The translations under genes and the position numbers were made by a program. This document shows, one piece after another, positions 57,379 through 64,000 of a stretch of DNA of 64,000 nt; the first letter of the stretch is position 1; every line of letters starts with the position of its first letter. The notes below the pieces were generated by a model. It searched no databases. It saw nothing but the letters and a program-made list of their open reading frames with translations, and had not been told where the DNA came from. The DNA comes from Arthrobacter sp. V1I9 (GTDB lineage Bacteria; Actinomycetota; Actinomycetes; Actinomycetales; Micrococcaceae): positions 1,054,001 through 1,118,000 of the forward strand of contig NZ_JAUSYU010000001.1 of assembly GCF_030817075.1 (NCBI RefSeq). The letters are read 5' to 3'.

Positions 57379-59118
57379 ATGAAGAGTGTTCCTGCTAACG
57401 GTGGGGCCTTGGGCCCCGCAGCCAGGGAAGCAGCCATCCAACGGCTGCGTGCAACCGCGGAGCCGGGCCAGGAACTGGACATCCTGATTGTCGGCGGCGG
57501 GATCGTGGGTACCGGCGCGGCCCTTGACGCCGTCACCCGGGGGCTGGACGTGGGGATCGTCGAGGCGAGCGACTGGGCAGCCGGTACGTCCTCCAGGTCC
57601 TCAAAACTCATCCACGGCGGTCTGCGCTACCTGGAGATGCTCGACTTTGGCCTGGTTAAGGAGGCGTTGCAGGAGCGCGGGCTGCTGCTCTCCGAATTGG
57701 CGCCGCATTTGGCCCGGCCGGTGCCGTTCCTGTATCCGCTGACAAAACCCTTCTTCGAGCGCCCCTACGTGGGCGCCGGCATTGCACTGTACGACGCCAT
57801 GTCCGTCTCCAGCGGCCACAGCAGGGGTGTGCCGTTCCATAAACACCTCAGCAGGCGGGGCACGCTGCGGGCGGCGCCCAGCCTGAAGAACGATGCCTTT
57901 GTGGGCTCCATCCGGTACTACGACGGCCAGGTGGACGACGCGAAATACTGCGCCAACCTCATCCGGACAGCTGCCTACTACGGCGCCCACGCAGTAAACC
58001 AGATGGCCGTGGTGGACTTCCTGCGCGAAGGCGAACGCGTCGTGGGGGCCAAAGTGGTCAACCACGAGGACGGGACGCGGTTTAACGTCCGTGCCAAGCA
58101 GGTCATCAACGCCACCGGAGTCTGGACGGACGAAACCCAGGCCATGGTCACCGACCGCGGCCAGCTGAAGGTCCGCGCCTCGAAGGGAATCCACCTGGTG
58201 GTTCCGCGGGACCGGTTCCAGTCCACCGTGGGACTGATCCTGCGCACCGAAAAGTCGGTGCTGTTTGTCATTCCCTGGGGCCGGCACTGGATTATCGGCA
58301 CCACGGACACCGACTGGCACCTGGACAAGGCCCATCCCGCCGCGTCCAGCAAGGACATCGACTACATCCTGGAACACGTCAACAAGGTCCTGAAGCGCCC
58401 CCTCACCCGGGAAGACGTGGAAGGCGTCTACGCCGGCCTGCGCCCGCTGCTGGCCGGAGAAAACGACTCCACCGCCAAGCTGTCGCGCGAACACGTGGTG
58501 GCACACCCCGTGCCCGGCCTGGTGGTGGTGGCCGGTGGAAAGTGGACCACGTACCGGGTCATGGCCAAGGACGCCGTGGACGAGGCAACCCGCACCATGG
58601 ACGAGCGGGTACCGCCCAGCTGCACGGAAACCATCCCGCTGCTGGGAGCCAGCGGCTACAAGGCGGCCTGGAACCGACGAAACCGCACGGCGGAGGAATC
58701 GGGCGTCCATGTGGCCCGGATTGAGCACCTGCTCAACCGGTACGGGTCCCTGACGCCCGAGGTACTGGCCATCATCGCGGAGAACCCTGCCCTGGCCGAG
58801 CCGATCCCCGGTGCCGATGACTACCTGCAGGCCGAAGCCGTGTACGCGGCAAGCCACGAGGGTGCCCGCCATGTCAACGACGTCCTGACCCGGCGGACCA
58901 GGATATCCATCGAGGCCTGGGACCGTGGTGTGTCTGCCGTGCCCGTAGTCGCTAAACTGATGGGTGACGTCCTTGGCTGGAGCGACGCCCAACGTGAGAA
59001 TGAGGTCAGGCACTATATTGCACGGGTGGAGGCGGAGCGCCTTAGCCAGCAACAGCCGGACGACGAATCCGCAGACGCCGCCCGCCTGGGTGTGGAAGAC
59101 ATCGTGCCCTTGCGCTGA
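57379..59118 (+). CDS. glpD: Glycerol-3-phosphate dehydrogenase (FAD-dependent)
   Basis: The 579-residue membrane-associated flavoprotein oxidises sn-glycerol-3-phosphate to DHAP, feeding electrons to quinones. The FAD site ILIVGGGIVGTGAALDAVTRG is at about residues 36-56. SSRSSKLIHGGLRYLEM, VNATGVWTDE-like (INATGVWTDETQAM), WIIGTTDTDWHLD and GVYAGLRPLL follow, ending with the C-terminal DAO domain (RTRISIEAWDRG). An imperfect inverted repeat GGTGGT-CTC-ACTACC lies at 57338-57352 in its upstream gap. A PTS EIIA gene follows after 41 bp. Confidence 0.95.
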   Translation: MKSVPANGGALGPAAREAAIQRLRATAEPGQELDILIVGGGIVGTGAALDAVTRGLDVGIVEASDWAAGTSSRSSKLIHGGLRYLEMLDFGLVKEALQERGLLLSELAPHLARPVPFLYPLTKPFFERPYVGAGIALYDAMSVSSGHSRGVPFHKHLSRRGTLRAAPSLKNDAFVGSIRYYDGQVDDAKYCANLIRTAAYYGAHAVNQMAVVDFLREGERVVGAKVVNHEDGTRFNVRAKQVINATGVWTDETQAMVTDRGQLKVRASKGIHLVVPRDRFQSTVGLILRTEKSVLFVIPWGRHWIIGTTDTDWHLDKAHPAASSKDIDYILEHVNKVLKRPLTREDVEGVYAGLRPLLAGENDSTAKLSREHVVAHPVPGLVVVAGGKWTTYRVMAKDAVDEATRTMDERVPPSCTETIPLLGASGYKAAWNRRNRTAEESGVHVARIEHLLNRYGSLTPEVLAIIAENPALAEPIPGADDYLQAEAVYAASHEGARHVNDVLTRRTRISIEAWDRGVSAVPVVAKLMGDVLGWSDAQRENEVRHYIARVEAERLSQQQPDDESADAARLGVEDIVPLR

Positions 59119-59159
59119 GGGGCCGCAGCACCAGCACTCGCTGACTGAAGGGATACGCC

Positions 59160-59648
59160 TTGGCGGAACCACTTGACCGGTACGATGCCGGCCTCACCAC
59201 ACCCGAAATGGTGATCCTGGAGCTTGAGGCATCGGACAAGGCGGACGCCGCCACCCAGCTCGCGGAGCGCCTTTTCGCCGCCGGACGGGTATCGGATCTG
59301 CCCGGATTCCTCAAGCACGTCAATGCGCGTGAGCACCAGCTGGCCACCGGGCTCCCGGGCGGGATCGGGCTGCCCCATGCCCGCAGCGAGTTCGTGTCCC
59401 GCACCTCCATAGCTGTCGGCATTGCCAAGTACGGCCACGCGCTGGACTTCGGTGCCGCGGACGGTCCGGCCACGGTGATCCTGCTGATCGCCACCCCTGC
59501 CAGTTCCTTCTCGGACCACCTCGAGGTCCTGGCCACCCTGGCCCGCTCATTGTCCAAAGAGTCATTCCGCGAATCGCTGCGCCGCGCCTACGATGCCGAA
59601 GTGATCGCAGAGCTCATCAATTCCAGCCTGGTGTTTTTCGACCACTGA
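59160..59648 (+). CDS. Stand-alone PTS EIIA domain (fructose/mannitol type)
   Basis: The 162-residue protein is a single EIIA-2 domain. The phospho-acceptor His is in GGIGLPHARSEFV at about residue 79. VAVGIAKYGHALDFGAADGPA-like and VILLIATPASSFSDHLEVLATLARSL follow. No EIIB or EIIC is adjacent, so it is either the EIIA of a system encoded elsewhere or a regulatory phosphocarrier. The TTG start at 59160 is supported by GAAGGG 7-8 bases upstream. The short 41-bp gap to glpD suggests co-transcription, hinting at PTS control of glycerol use. Confidence 0.88.
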   Translation: MAEPLDRYDAGLTTPEMVILELEASDKADAATQLAERLFAAGRVSDLPGFLKHVNAREHQLATGLPGGIGLPHARSEFVSRTSIAVGIAKYGHALDFGAADGPATVILLIATPASSFSDHLEVLATLARSLSKESFRESLRRAYDAEVIAELINSSLVFFDH

Positions 59649-59753
59649 CGCCCAGGCCACGGGGCTCCTTCCCGCAGGATGCCGCGGCCGGATCCTGCGG
59701 CCGAACTGGACTGTCCCACCCCGGGCGTTTAGTTGTTCTACAAGGGAACGAAG

Positions 59754-59759
59754 TACGGT
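59754..59759 (+). promoter_or_regulatory. -10 box for leaderless SURF1-like gene
   Basis: TACGGT lies 6 nt before GTG 59766. Confidence 0.5.
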
Positions 59760-59765
59760 TAAGGC

Positions 59766-60620
59766 GTGTGGAAAACAGCCCTCAAACCCCGATGGATCGC
59801 AGGTTTCATCTTCGCGATCGCTATTTCCGGGGTGTTCGTGCTGCTCAGTCAGTGGCAATTCGGGCGCTCCACCCAGCCGGAAGTGCCGGTCAACCCGGCC
59901 ACCGAGCAGGTGCAGCCTCTGACCGAAACGCTGGAGCCAGGGGATTTCTTCCACGGTACCGACGCCGACCAGATGGTCAGCGCGCAGGGAACCTATGACC
60001 CGGCCAAGCAGGTCCTGGTCCCTGGCCGCCTGCATGGCGGCAAGACGGGTTACTGGGTGGTCTCCGCCTTCGCCGTCACCGGCGCCCCCACCCTCAGCGG
60101 CGTTGCCGCGTCGCCCCAGACGTGGATCCCGGTTGCCCGTGGATGGGTGGCAGACCCCGCAGACGCTCTAGCGCCGCCGTCGGGCACTGTTGAACTGACC
60201 GGACGGCTGCTTCCGTCCGAAGCTCCAGTGGCAGGGACGGCAGCCGCCCCCGGTGAGGCCACGGCGGTTTCGGTGGCCGAGCTGATCAATTACTGGGAAG
60301 TCAGCAGCTATCCCGGCTTTGTTGCAGCCACCGCGGAAATTGCCGGTGGTGCGGACCTCAGCCCGGCGGCAGTGCCGGGGGACCTTATTCCCCTGCAGAT
60401 CGGCCCGCAGCCGCCTGCCCAGCAGATCAACTGGCTAAACCTCTTTTACTCCCTTGAGTGGGTTGTCTTCGCCGGCTTTGCCCTCTTTATCTGGTGGCGG
60501 CTGGTCAAGGACGACCACCACCGGGATCTTGAGGAGAGCCTCGACGATGACGACGACAACCCGCTGCTCCACGAACAGAACCAGCAACCTGCACAGAACC
60601 AGCAAAAGGTACAGCCATGA
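59766..60620 (+). CDS. SURF1-family membrane protein
   Basis: The 284-residue protein has a membrane helix at each end: residues ~10-30 (WIAGFIFAIAISGVFVLLSQWQFGR) and ~225-245 (LNLFYSLEWVVFAGFALFIWWR). A large extracytoplasmic domain lies between, including VSAQGTYDPAKQVLVPGR and GYWVVSAFAV with the family's WIPVARGWV. SURF1 proteins help insert haem into cytochrome c oxidase. The tail is Asp- and Gln-rich (LDDDDDNPLLHEQNQQ). Its stop overlaps the start of the DUF3817 gene. Confidence 0.88.
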   Translation: MWKTALKPRWIAGFIFAIAISGVFVLLSQWQFGRSTQPEVPVNPATEQVQPLTETLEPGDFFHGTDADQMVSAQGTYDPAKQVLVPGRLHGGKTGYWVVSAFAVTGAPTLSGVAASPQTWIPVARGWVADPADALAPPSGTVELTGRLLPSEAPVAGTAAAPGEATAVSVAELINYWEVSSYPGFVAATAEIAGGADLSPAAVPGDLIPLQIGPQPPAQQINWLNLFYSLEWVVFAGFALFIWWRLVKDDHHRDLEESLDDDDDNPLLHEQNQQPAQNQQKVQP

Positions 60621-61147
60621 TTGATCCGAAACCCGCCAACCCGGCTGGAAACACCAACACAGCCGCAGGCGACAACACTGCAGGCAAGGCGTCCGGCAAA
60701 AAGCGCCGCTTCGGCGGCACCGAGGCGCAGATCCGCTCGGCCCTGAAGTTCTACAAGGTGCTGGCCTACCTCACAGGCGCCATGCTGCTGCTGCTGTGCG
60801 CCGAACTGATCGCGCGGTACGGATTCGGGCAGTACCTCTTTGCCGGCGGCACCAACGCCGTGACTGGCCAGCCGTTCGGCTTTGGTTTCGCGGATGCGGA
60901 ACCGCCGGGGGTGCTTGGTGGAGTCAACCTGTCCGTCACGGTCCTCATTGTGCACGGCTGGATGTACGTGGTTTACCTGATGTCTAACTTCCGGCTCTGG
61001 TCCCTCATGCGCTGGCCGTTCCTGAAGATGATCCTGCTGGCGCTGGGCGGTGTCATTCCGTTCCTGTCCTTCATCGTGGAGAAGAAGTTCCATGCTGAGG
61101 TAGAGGCAGAGCTCGCGGCCAACCCCCAGGCGCCGCAGAGGTACTAG
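60617..61147 (+). CDS. DUF3817 membrane protein
   Basis: The 176-residue protein has a Gly/Asn/Lys-rich cytoplasmic N-terminus (1-35). The DUF3817 region follows with three predicted helices: LKFYKVLAYLTGAMLLLLCAE, the segment VNLSVTVLIVHGWMYVVYLM with its His-Gly-Trp, and MILLALGGVIPFLSFIVEKK. The function is unknown. Coupling to SURF1 by an ATGA overlap suggests a link to respiratory-chain assembly (inference). guaA follows 87 bp later with its own promoter. Confidence 0.85.
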   Translation: MIDPKPANPAGNTNTAAGDNTAGKASGKKRRFGGTEAQIRSALKFYKVLAYLTGAMLLLLCAELIARYGFGQYLFAGGTNAVTGQPFGFGFADAEPPGVLGGVNLSVTVLIVHGWMYVVYLMSNFRLWSLMRWPFLKMILLALGGVIPFLSFIVEKKFHAEVEAELAANPQAPQRY

Positions 61148-61222
61148 GCAGCCGCCGTAAACGGGGGAGTTCGCTCCGTCACAGGGCAGCTTCTCAAGGT
61201 GCGCCGGTGCAACGGCGGCCAG

Positions 61223-61228
61223 TAGGCT
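61223..61228 (+). promoter_or_regulatory. -10 box for leaderless guaA
   Basis: TAGGCT lies 6 nt before GTG 61235. Confidence 0.55.
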
Positions 61229-61234
61229 AGTACG

Positions 61235-62825
61235 GTGACTACTCCCACTGCATCCCAGACTTCCCAGAAGCCGGTGCTGGTTGTTGACTACGGTGCCCAG
61301 TACGCGCAGCTGATTGCCCGCCGCGTCCGGGAAGCGAATGTGTATTCGGAAGTGGTTCCGCATACCTACACAACCGAGCAACTCCTGGCCAAGAACCCCG
61401 CCGCCATCATCCTTTCCGGCGGCCCCTCCAGCGTCTACGCTGACGGTGCCCCCAGCGTCGGTCCCGACCTTTTCGAAGCCGGCGTTCCCGTTTTTGGTAT
61501 CTGCTACGGCTTCCAGGCGATGGCCAATGCCCTGGGCGGCAAGGTGGACAAGACCGGGCTGCGGGAGTACGGCTCCACGGAAACCACCATTCTCGGCGAG
61601 GGCCGGTCGGTCCTGGAGGGCATGCCCCAGCACCAGAACACCTGGATGAGCCACGGTGACTCCGTCCACGAGGCGCCGGACGGCTTTGAAGTCCTCGCGA
61701 CGACGGCGGGTGCTGAAGTAGCTGCCTTCGCCAACGAGGAAAAGGGCCTGTTCGGAGTCCAGTGGCACCCCGAGGTCAAGCACTCCGCTTACGGCCAGCA
61801 GGTGCTGGAAAACTTCCTCTTCAAGGGCGCCCGGCTGGAGCCGAACTGGACCACCGGCAACATCCTCGAGGAGCAGGTGGAGCGCATCCGCAAGCAGATC
61901 GGCGACGCCCGGGTTATCTGCGGCCTGTCCGGCGGGGTTGACTCCGCCGTTGCGGCCGCCCTCGTCCAGCGTGCGGTCGGCGACCAGCTCACCTGTGTTT
62001 TTGTGGACCACGGACTGCTGCGTGAAGGCGAAGCGGAACAGGTGGAACGCGACTTCGTCGCAGCCACCGGCGTGAAGCTCTACGTCGCCAACGAGCAGGA
62101 ACGCTTCCTGTCCGCCCTTGCCGGCGTCAGCGATCCGGAAACCAAGCGCAAGATCATAGGCCGCGAATTCATTCGTGCCTTCGAAGAGGCAGAACTTGCC
62201 ATCATCGCCGAGGCAGCCGCCCATGGCGAGAAGATCAAGTTCCTGGTCCAGGGCACGCTGTACCCGGACGTCGTCGAATCCGGCGGCGGCGAAGGTGCTG
62301 CGAACATCAAGAGCCACCACAATGTGGGTGGCCTGCCCGAGGACCTGCAGTTCGAACTCGTGGAGCCGCTGCGTGCCCTGTTCAAGGACGAGGTCCGTGC
62401 CGTCGGTGCCCAGCTGGGACTCCCGCAGGAAATCGTGGGCCGCCAGCCCTTCCCCGGACCGGGGCTAGGGATCCGCATCGTCGGTGAGGTCACCAAGAGA
62501 ACGGCTGGACCTGCTGCGCAAAGCCGACGCCATTGCCCGTGCAGAGCTGACAGCAGCCGGCCTGGACAACGAGGTCTGGCAGATGCCGGTGGTCCTGCTC
62601 GCCGACGTCCGCAGCGTGGGCGTCATGGGCGACGGCCGCACGTACGGCCACCCCATCGTGCTCCGTCCCGTCTCCTCGGAAGACGCCATGACCGCGGACT
62701 GGTCACGCCTGCCGTACGAGCTCCTCGCCAGGATCTCGAACCGCATCACCAACGAGGTGGAGGGTGTCAACCGCGTAGTGCTCGATGTCACCAGCAAGCC
62801 GCCGGGAACCATCGAGTGGGAATAG
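61235..62825 (+). CDS. guaA: GMP synthase (glutamine-hydrolysing), frameshifted in this sequence
   Basis: GuaA aminates XMP to GMP. The class I amidotransferase domain has [35 protein letters not shown] and the Cys in [10 protein letters not shown]. The ATP-pyrophosphatase P-loop is [18 protein letters not shown], and the XMP-binding region includes [18 protein letters not shown]. At 62497-62500 the expected ...[20 protein letters not shown] is broken by one extra base (AAGAGAACGG instead of AAGGAACGG). The remaining ~110 residues continue in the next frame to [18 protein letters not shown]. Removing one base restores 529 residues. The unshifted frame would add an unrelated tail ending at 62833. 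Confidence 0.93.
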
Positions 62826-62832
62826 CATCATG

Positions 62833-62866
62833 AGTGGCCGGCCTCCGGTGAAGGAGGCCGGCCACT
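62833..62866 (+). terminator. Intrinsic terminator after guaA
   Basis: AGTGGCCGGCCTCC (62833-62846) pairs perfectly with 62853-62866 around GGTGAA. GCTGTTTCTTC follows. Confidence 0.88.
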
Positions 62867-62943
62867 GCTGTTTCTTCAGCGAAAACCTCCGTAATTTCGC
62901 CTGCTCCAGTGTTGCGGTCTCTCAGTCCGGGCGTGGAAGCGGC

Positions 62944-62949
62944 TACGCT
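62944..62949 (+). promoter_or_regulatory. -10 box for the leaderless P-loop gene
   Basis: TACGCT lies 7 nt before ATG 62957. Confidence 0.5.
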
Positions 62950-62956
62950 CGAATGC

Positions 62957-64000
62957 ATGCCGGTATGGTCCAAGGCGTCACGTGCAAACGCAGAAAAGAA
63001 GGCAGAAGTGTCAGTTGGTCAAGGCCACCCGGAAGGCTCCGAGGAGCTCCGTAAATGGCTGTCCGGGCTCAAACCCGTCACCGGGGCGGATACGATGCTG
63101 CGCTTCACCAAGACCCCCGAAGGCTCCATCGACCTGACGCACGCCCACCCGTCCGGCCTCGCCCAGCTCATGGCCGGGCGCAAGACCCGGCTTTCGACTC
63201 TGATCCGGGACCGTCAGCAGTACGTCGTGGCGGCCAGGGCTTCCCGCAACATCCGGTCCAAGATTTTCGAGCTTGCCAATGACCGCGGTATCGACGCCGG
63301 CTACTTCTCCGCGGGCACGGTGGTGTGGACTTCCGCGGTGGGGGGCAAGCCGCAGCGCATTTCCGCTCCGGTGATGCTCACGGCGATTTCGCTCACTGTC
63401 CGTCCGGGGGAGGACGACTACGAACTGCAATTGACTGAGCAGGCGCACATCAATCCGGCCCTGGTGCGGCACCTGAAGAACACCCACGGGATTGTCTTCG
63501 ACGTCAATGCCGTCACCCGCCTCGCCTACAGCACCGCCCGCTTCGATCCCCAGCCCGTCCTGGACAAGCTGGCAACACTGATTCGGCCCATCCACGGCGC
63601 CGAGGCACAGCACAATCTGCTGGTTTCCACGTTCGCTGACCTTTCCGGGAACCTGGACGATCCTTGGATCAACGACTCAAACCCCCTTGTGTCCGCCCTG
63701 GCCACTGCGGCAGGCGGCGAAGTTGTGGACTTCGACGAGCCGGATCCGTCCCGTTTCCCTTCACTGGACAGCAGGCACCCCCGCGACGAGATGCTCCTGC
63801 TGGATGCAGACGTTGACCAGCAGTACGTGATCGACGCAGCGCGTGCGGGTGATTCCCTTGTGGTCAGCAGCCCGCCGGGCTCCGGCCAGACCCAAACGGC
63901 CATCAACACCATCGGTGCCCTCGTGGACGCTGGAAAGACGGTCCTGGTTGTAGGCGACCGCCGTGCCAGCCTCAACGGAATTTCGGGCCAGCTCGAAGGC
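62957..64000 (+). CDS. Large P-loop ATPase/helicase-like protein (partial, C-terminus outside window)
   Basis: The frame from ATG 62957 runs open to the window edge, 348 codons. It begins MPVWSKASRANAEKKAEVSV, then RKWLSGLKPVTGADTMLRFT, RLSTLIRDRQQYVVAARASR and IFELANDRGIDAGYFSAGTV. ISLTVRPGEDDYELQL follows. Near residue 310-330 is a Walker A-like SSPPGSGQTQTAINT with Gln where Lys is usual, then LVDAGKTVLVVGDRRASLNG. This matches large actinobacterial AAA/superfamily-I helicase-like proteins, in which the GQTQT form is common (recollection). The function is unknown. It starts 90 bp after the guaA terminator. Confidence 0.75.
   Translation, partial: MPVWSKASRANAEKKAEVSVGQGHPEGSEELRKWLSGLKPVTGADTMLRFTKTPEGSIDLTHAHPSGLAQLMAGRKTRLSTLIRDRQQYVVAARASRNIRSKIFELANDRGIDAGYFSAGTVVWTSAVGGKPQRISAPVMLTAISLTVRPGEDDYELQLTEQAHINPALVRHLKNTHGIVFDVNAVTRLAYSTARFDPQPVLDKLATLIRPIHGAEAQHNLLVSTFADLSGNLDDPWINDSNPLVSALATAAGGEVVDFDEPDPSRFPSLDSRHPRDEMLLLDADVDQQYVIDAARAGDSLVVSSPPGSGQTQTAINTIGALVDAGKTVLVVGDRRASLNGISGQLEG

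Overview
The window is chromosomal DNA from a high-GC actinobacterium, most likely Arthrobacter/Pseudarthrobacter or another Micrococcaceae. The reasons are very high third-position GC, a mycothiol gene (mshA), actinobacterial ino1, GuaB3, a LigB-type DNA ligase, a GroES-linked GroEL with a His-rich tail, Tad pili, and many apparently leaderless promoters. I saw no rRNA, tRNA, transposase, integrase or CRISPR array.

Layout. 1-6803 (minus): a Tad/Flp pilus locus (tadB partial, cpaF, cpaE/tadZ, cpaB, a TadG-like gene, tadE, flp pilin, prepilin peptidase). 6863-9645 (plus): rplM-rpsI and glmM. 9712-11989 (minus): mscL, a VanY-type lipoprotein and coaA. 12123-16097 (plus): glmS, acpS and nnrDE. 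16164-22512 (plus): glgX/treX-treY-treZ, which turns glycogen-type glucan into trehalose. 22513-26089: an acyltransferase-SGNH gene bracketed by two copies of a terminator hairpin and a broken piece of the following aldo/keto reductase gene. 26253-31738: ino1, a DUF559-type gene between two 32-bp tandem-repeat arrays, fhs and mshA. ino1 makes the inositol phosphate that MshA uses.

31816-38611: a GH4 glycosidase and a PfkB kinase, divergent from one short promoter region, then alr-tsaE-tsaB-rimI-tsaD with overlapping start/stop codons. 38691-45155: a YbdK-type carboxylate-amine ligase, a GH3 lipoprotein, a shikimate dehydrogenase-like protein, a THUMP-like methyltransferase, a small membrane protein and an EamA transporter. 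45198-47411: groES-groEL under two CIRCE operators. 47417-51813: a RibD/DHFR-like protein, ATP-dependent DNA ligase and a second acyltransferase-SGNH protein. 52134-62825: three purine-family genes (guaB, guaB3, guaA) interspersed with an ABC exporter, glpD, a lone PTS EIIA domain, a SURF1-like protein and a DUF3817 protein. 62957 onward: the 5' part of a large P-loop (helicase-like) protein.

Most of the window is ordinary housekeeping DNA, and I do not see an unmistakable new system. The points most worth a second look are: (i) single-base frameshifts in two central genes, glmS and guaA; (ii) the bracketed acyltransferase module; (iii) a cluster of GTACTCG/GAGTAC sites and a strong stem-loop on either side of the flp pilin gene; (iv) a perfect 20-bp palindrome before the trehalose operon; (v) a systematic -10 box placed 6-7 nt before the start codon at about 17 genes; (vi) long intergenic inverted repeats and two 32-bp-period tandem arrays; (vii) an ABC exporter whose reading frame runs open through the guaB terminator hairpin.
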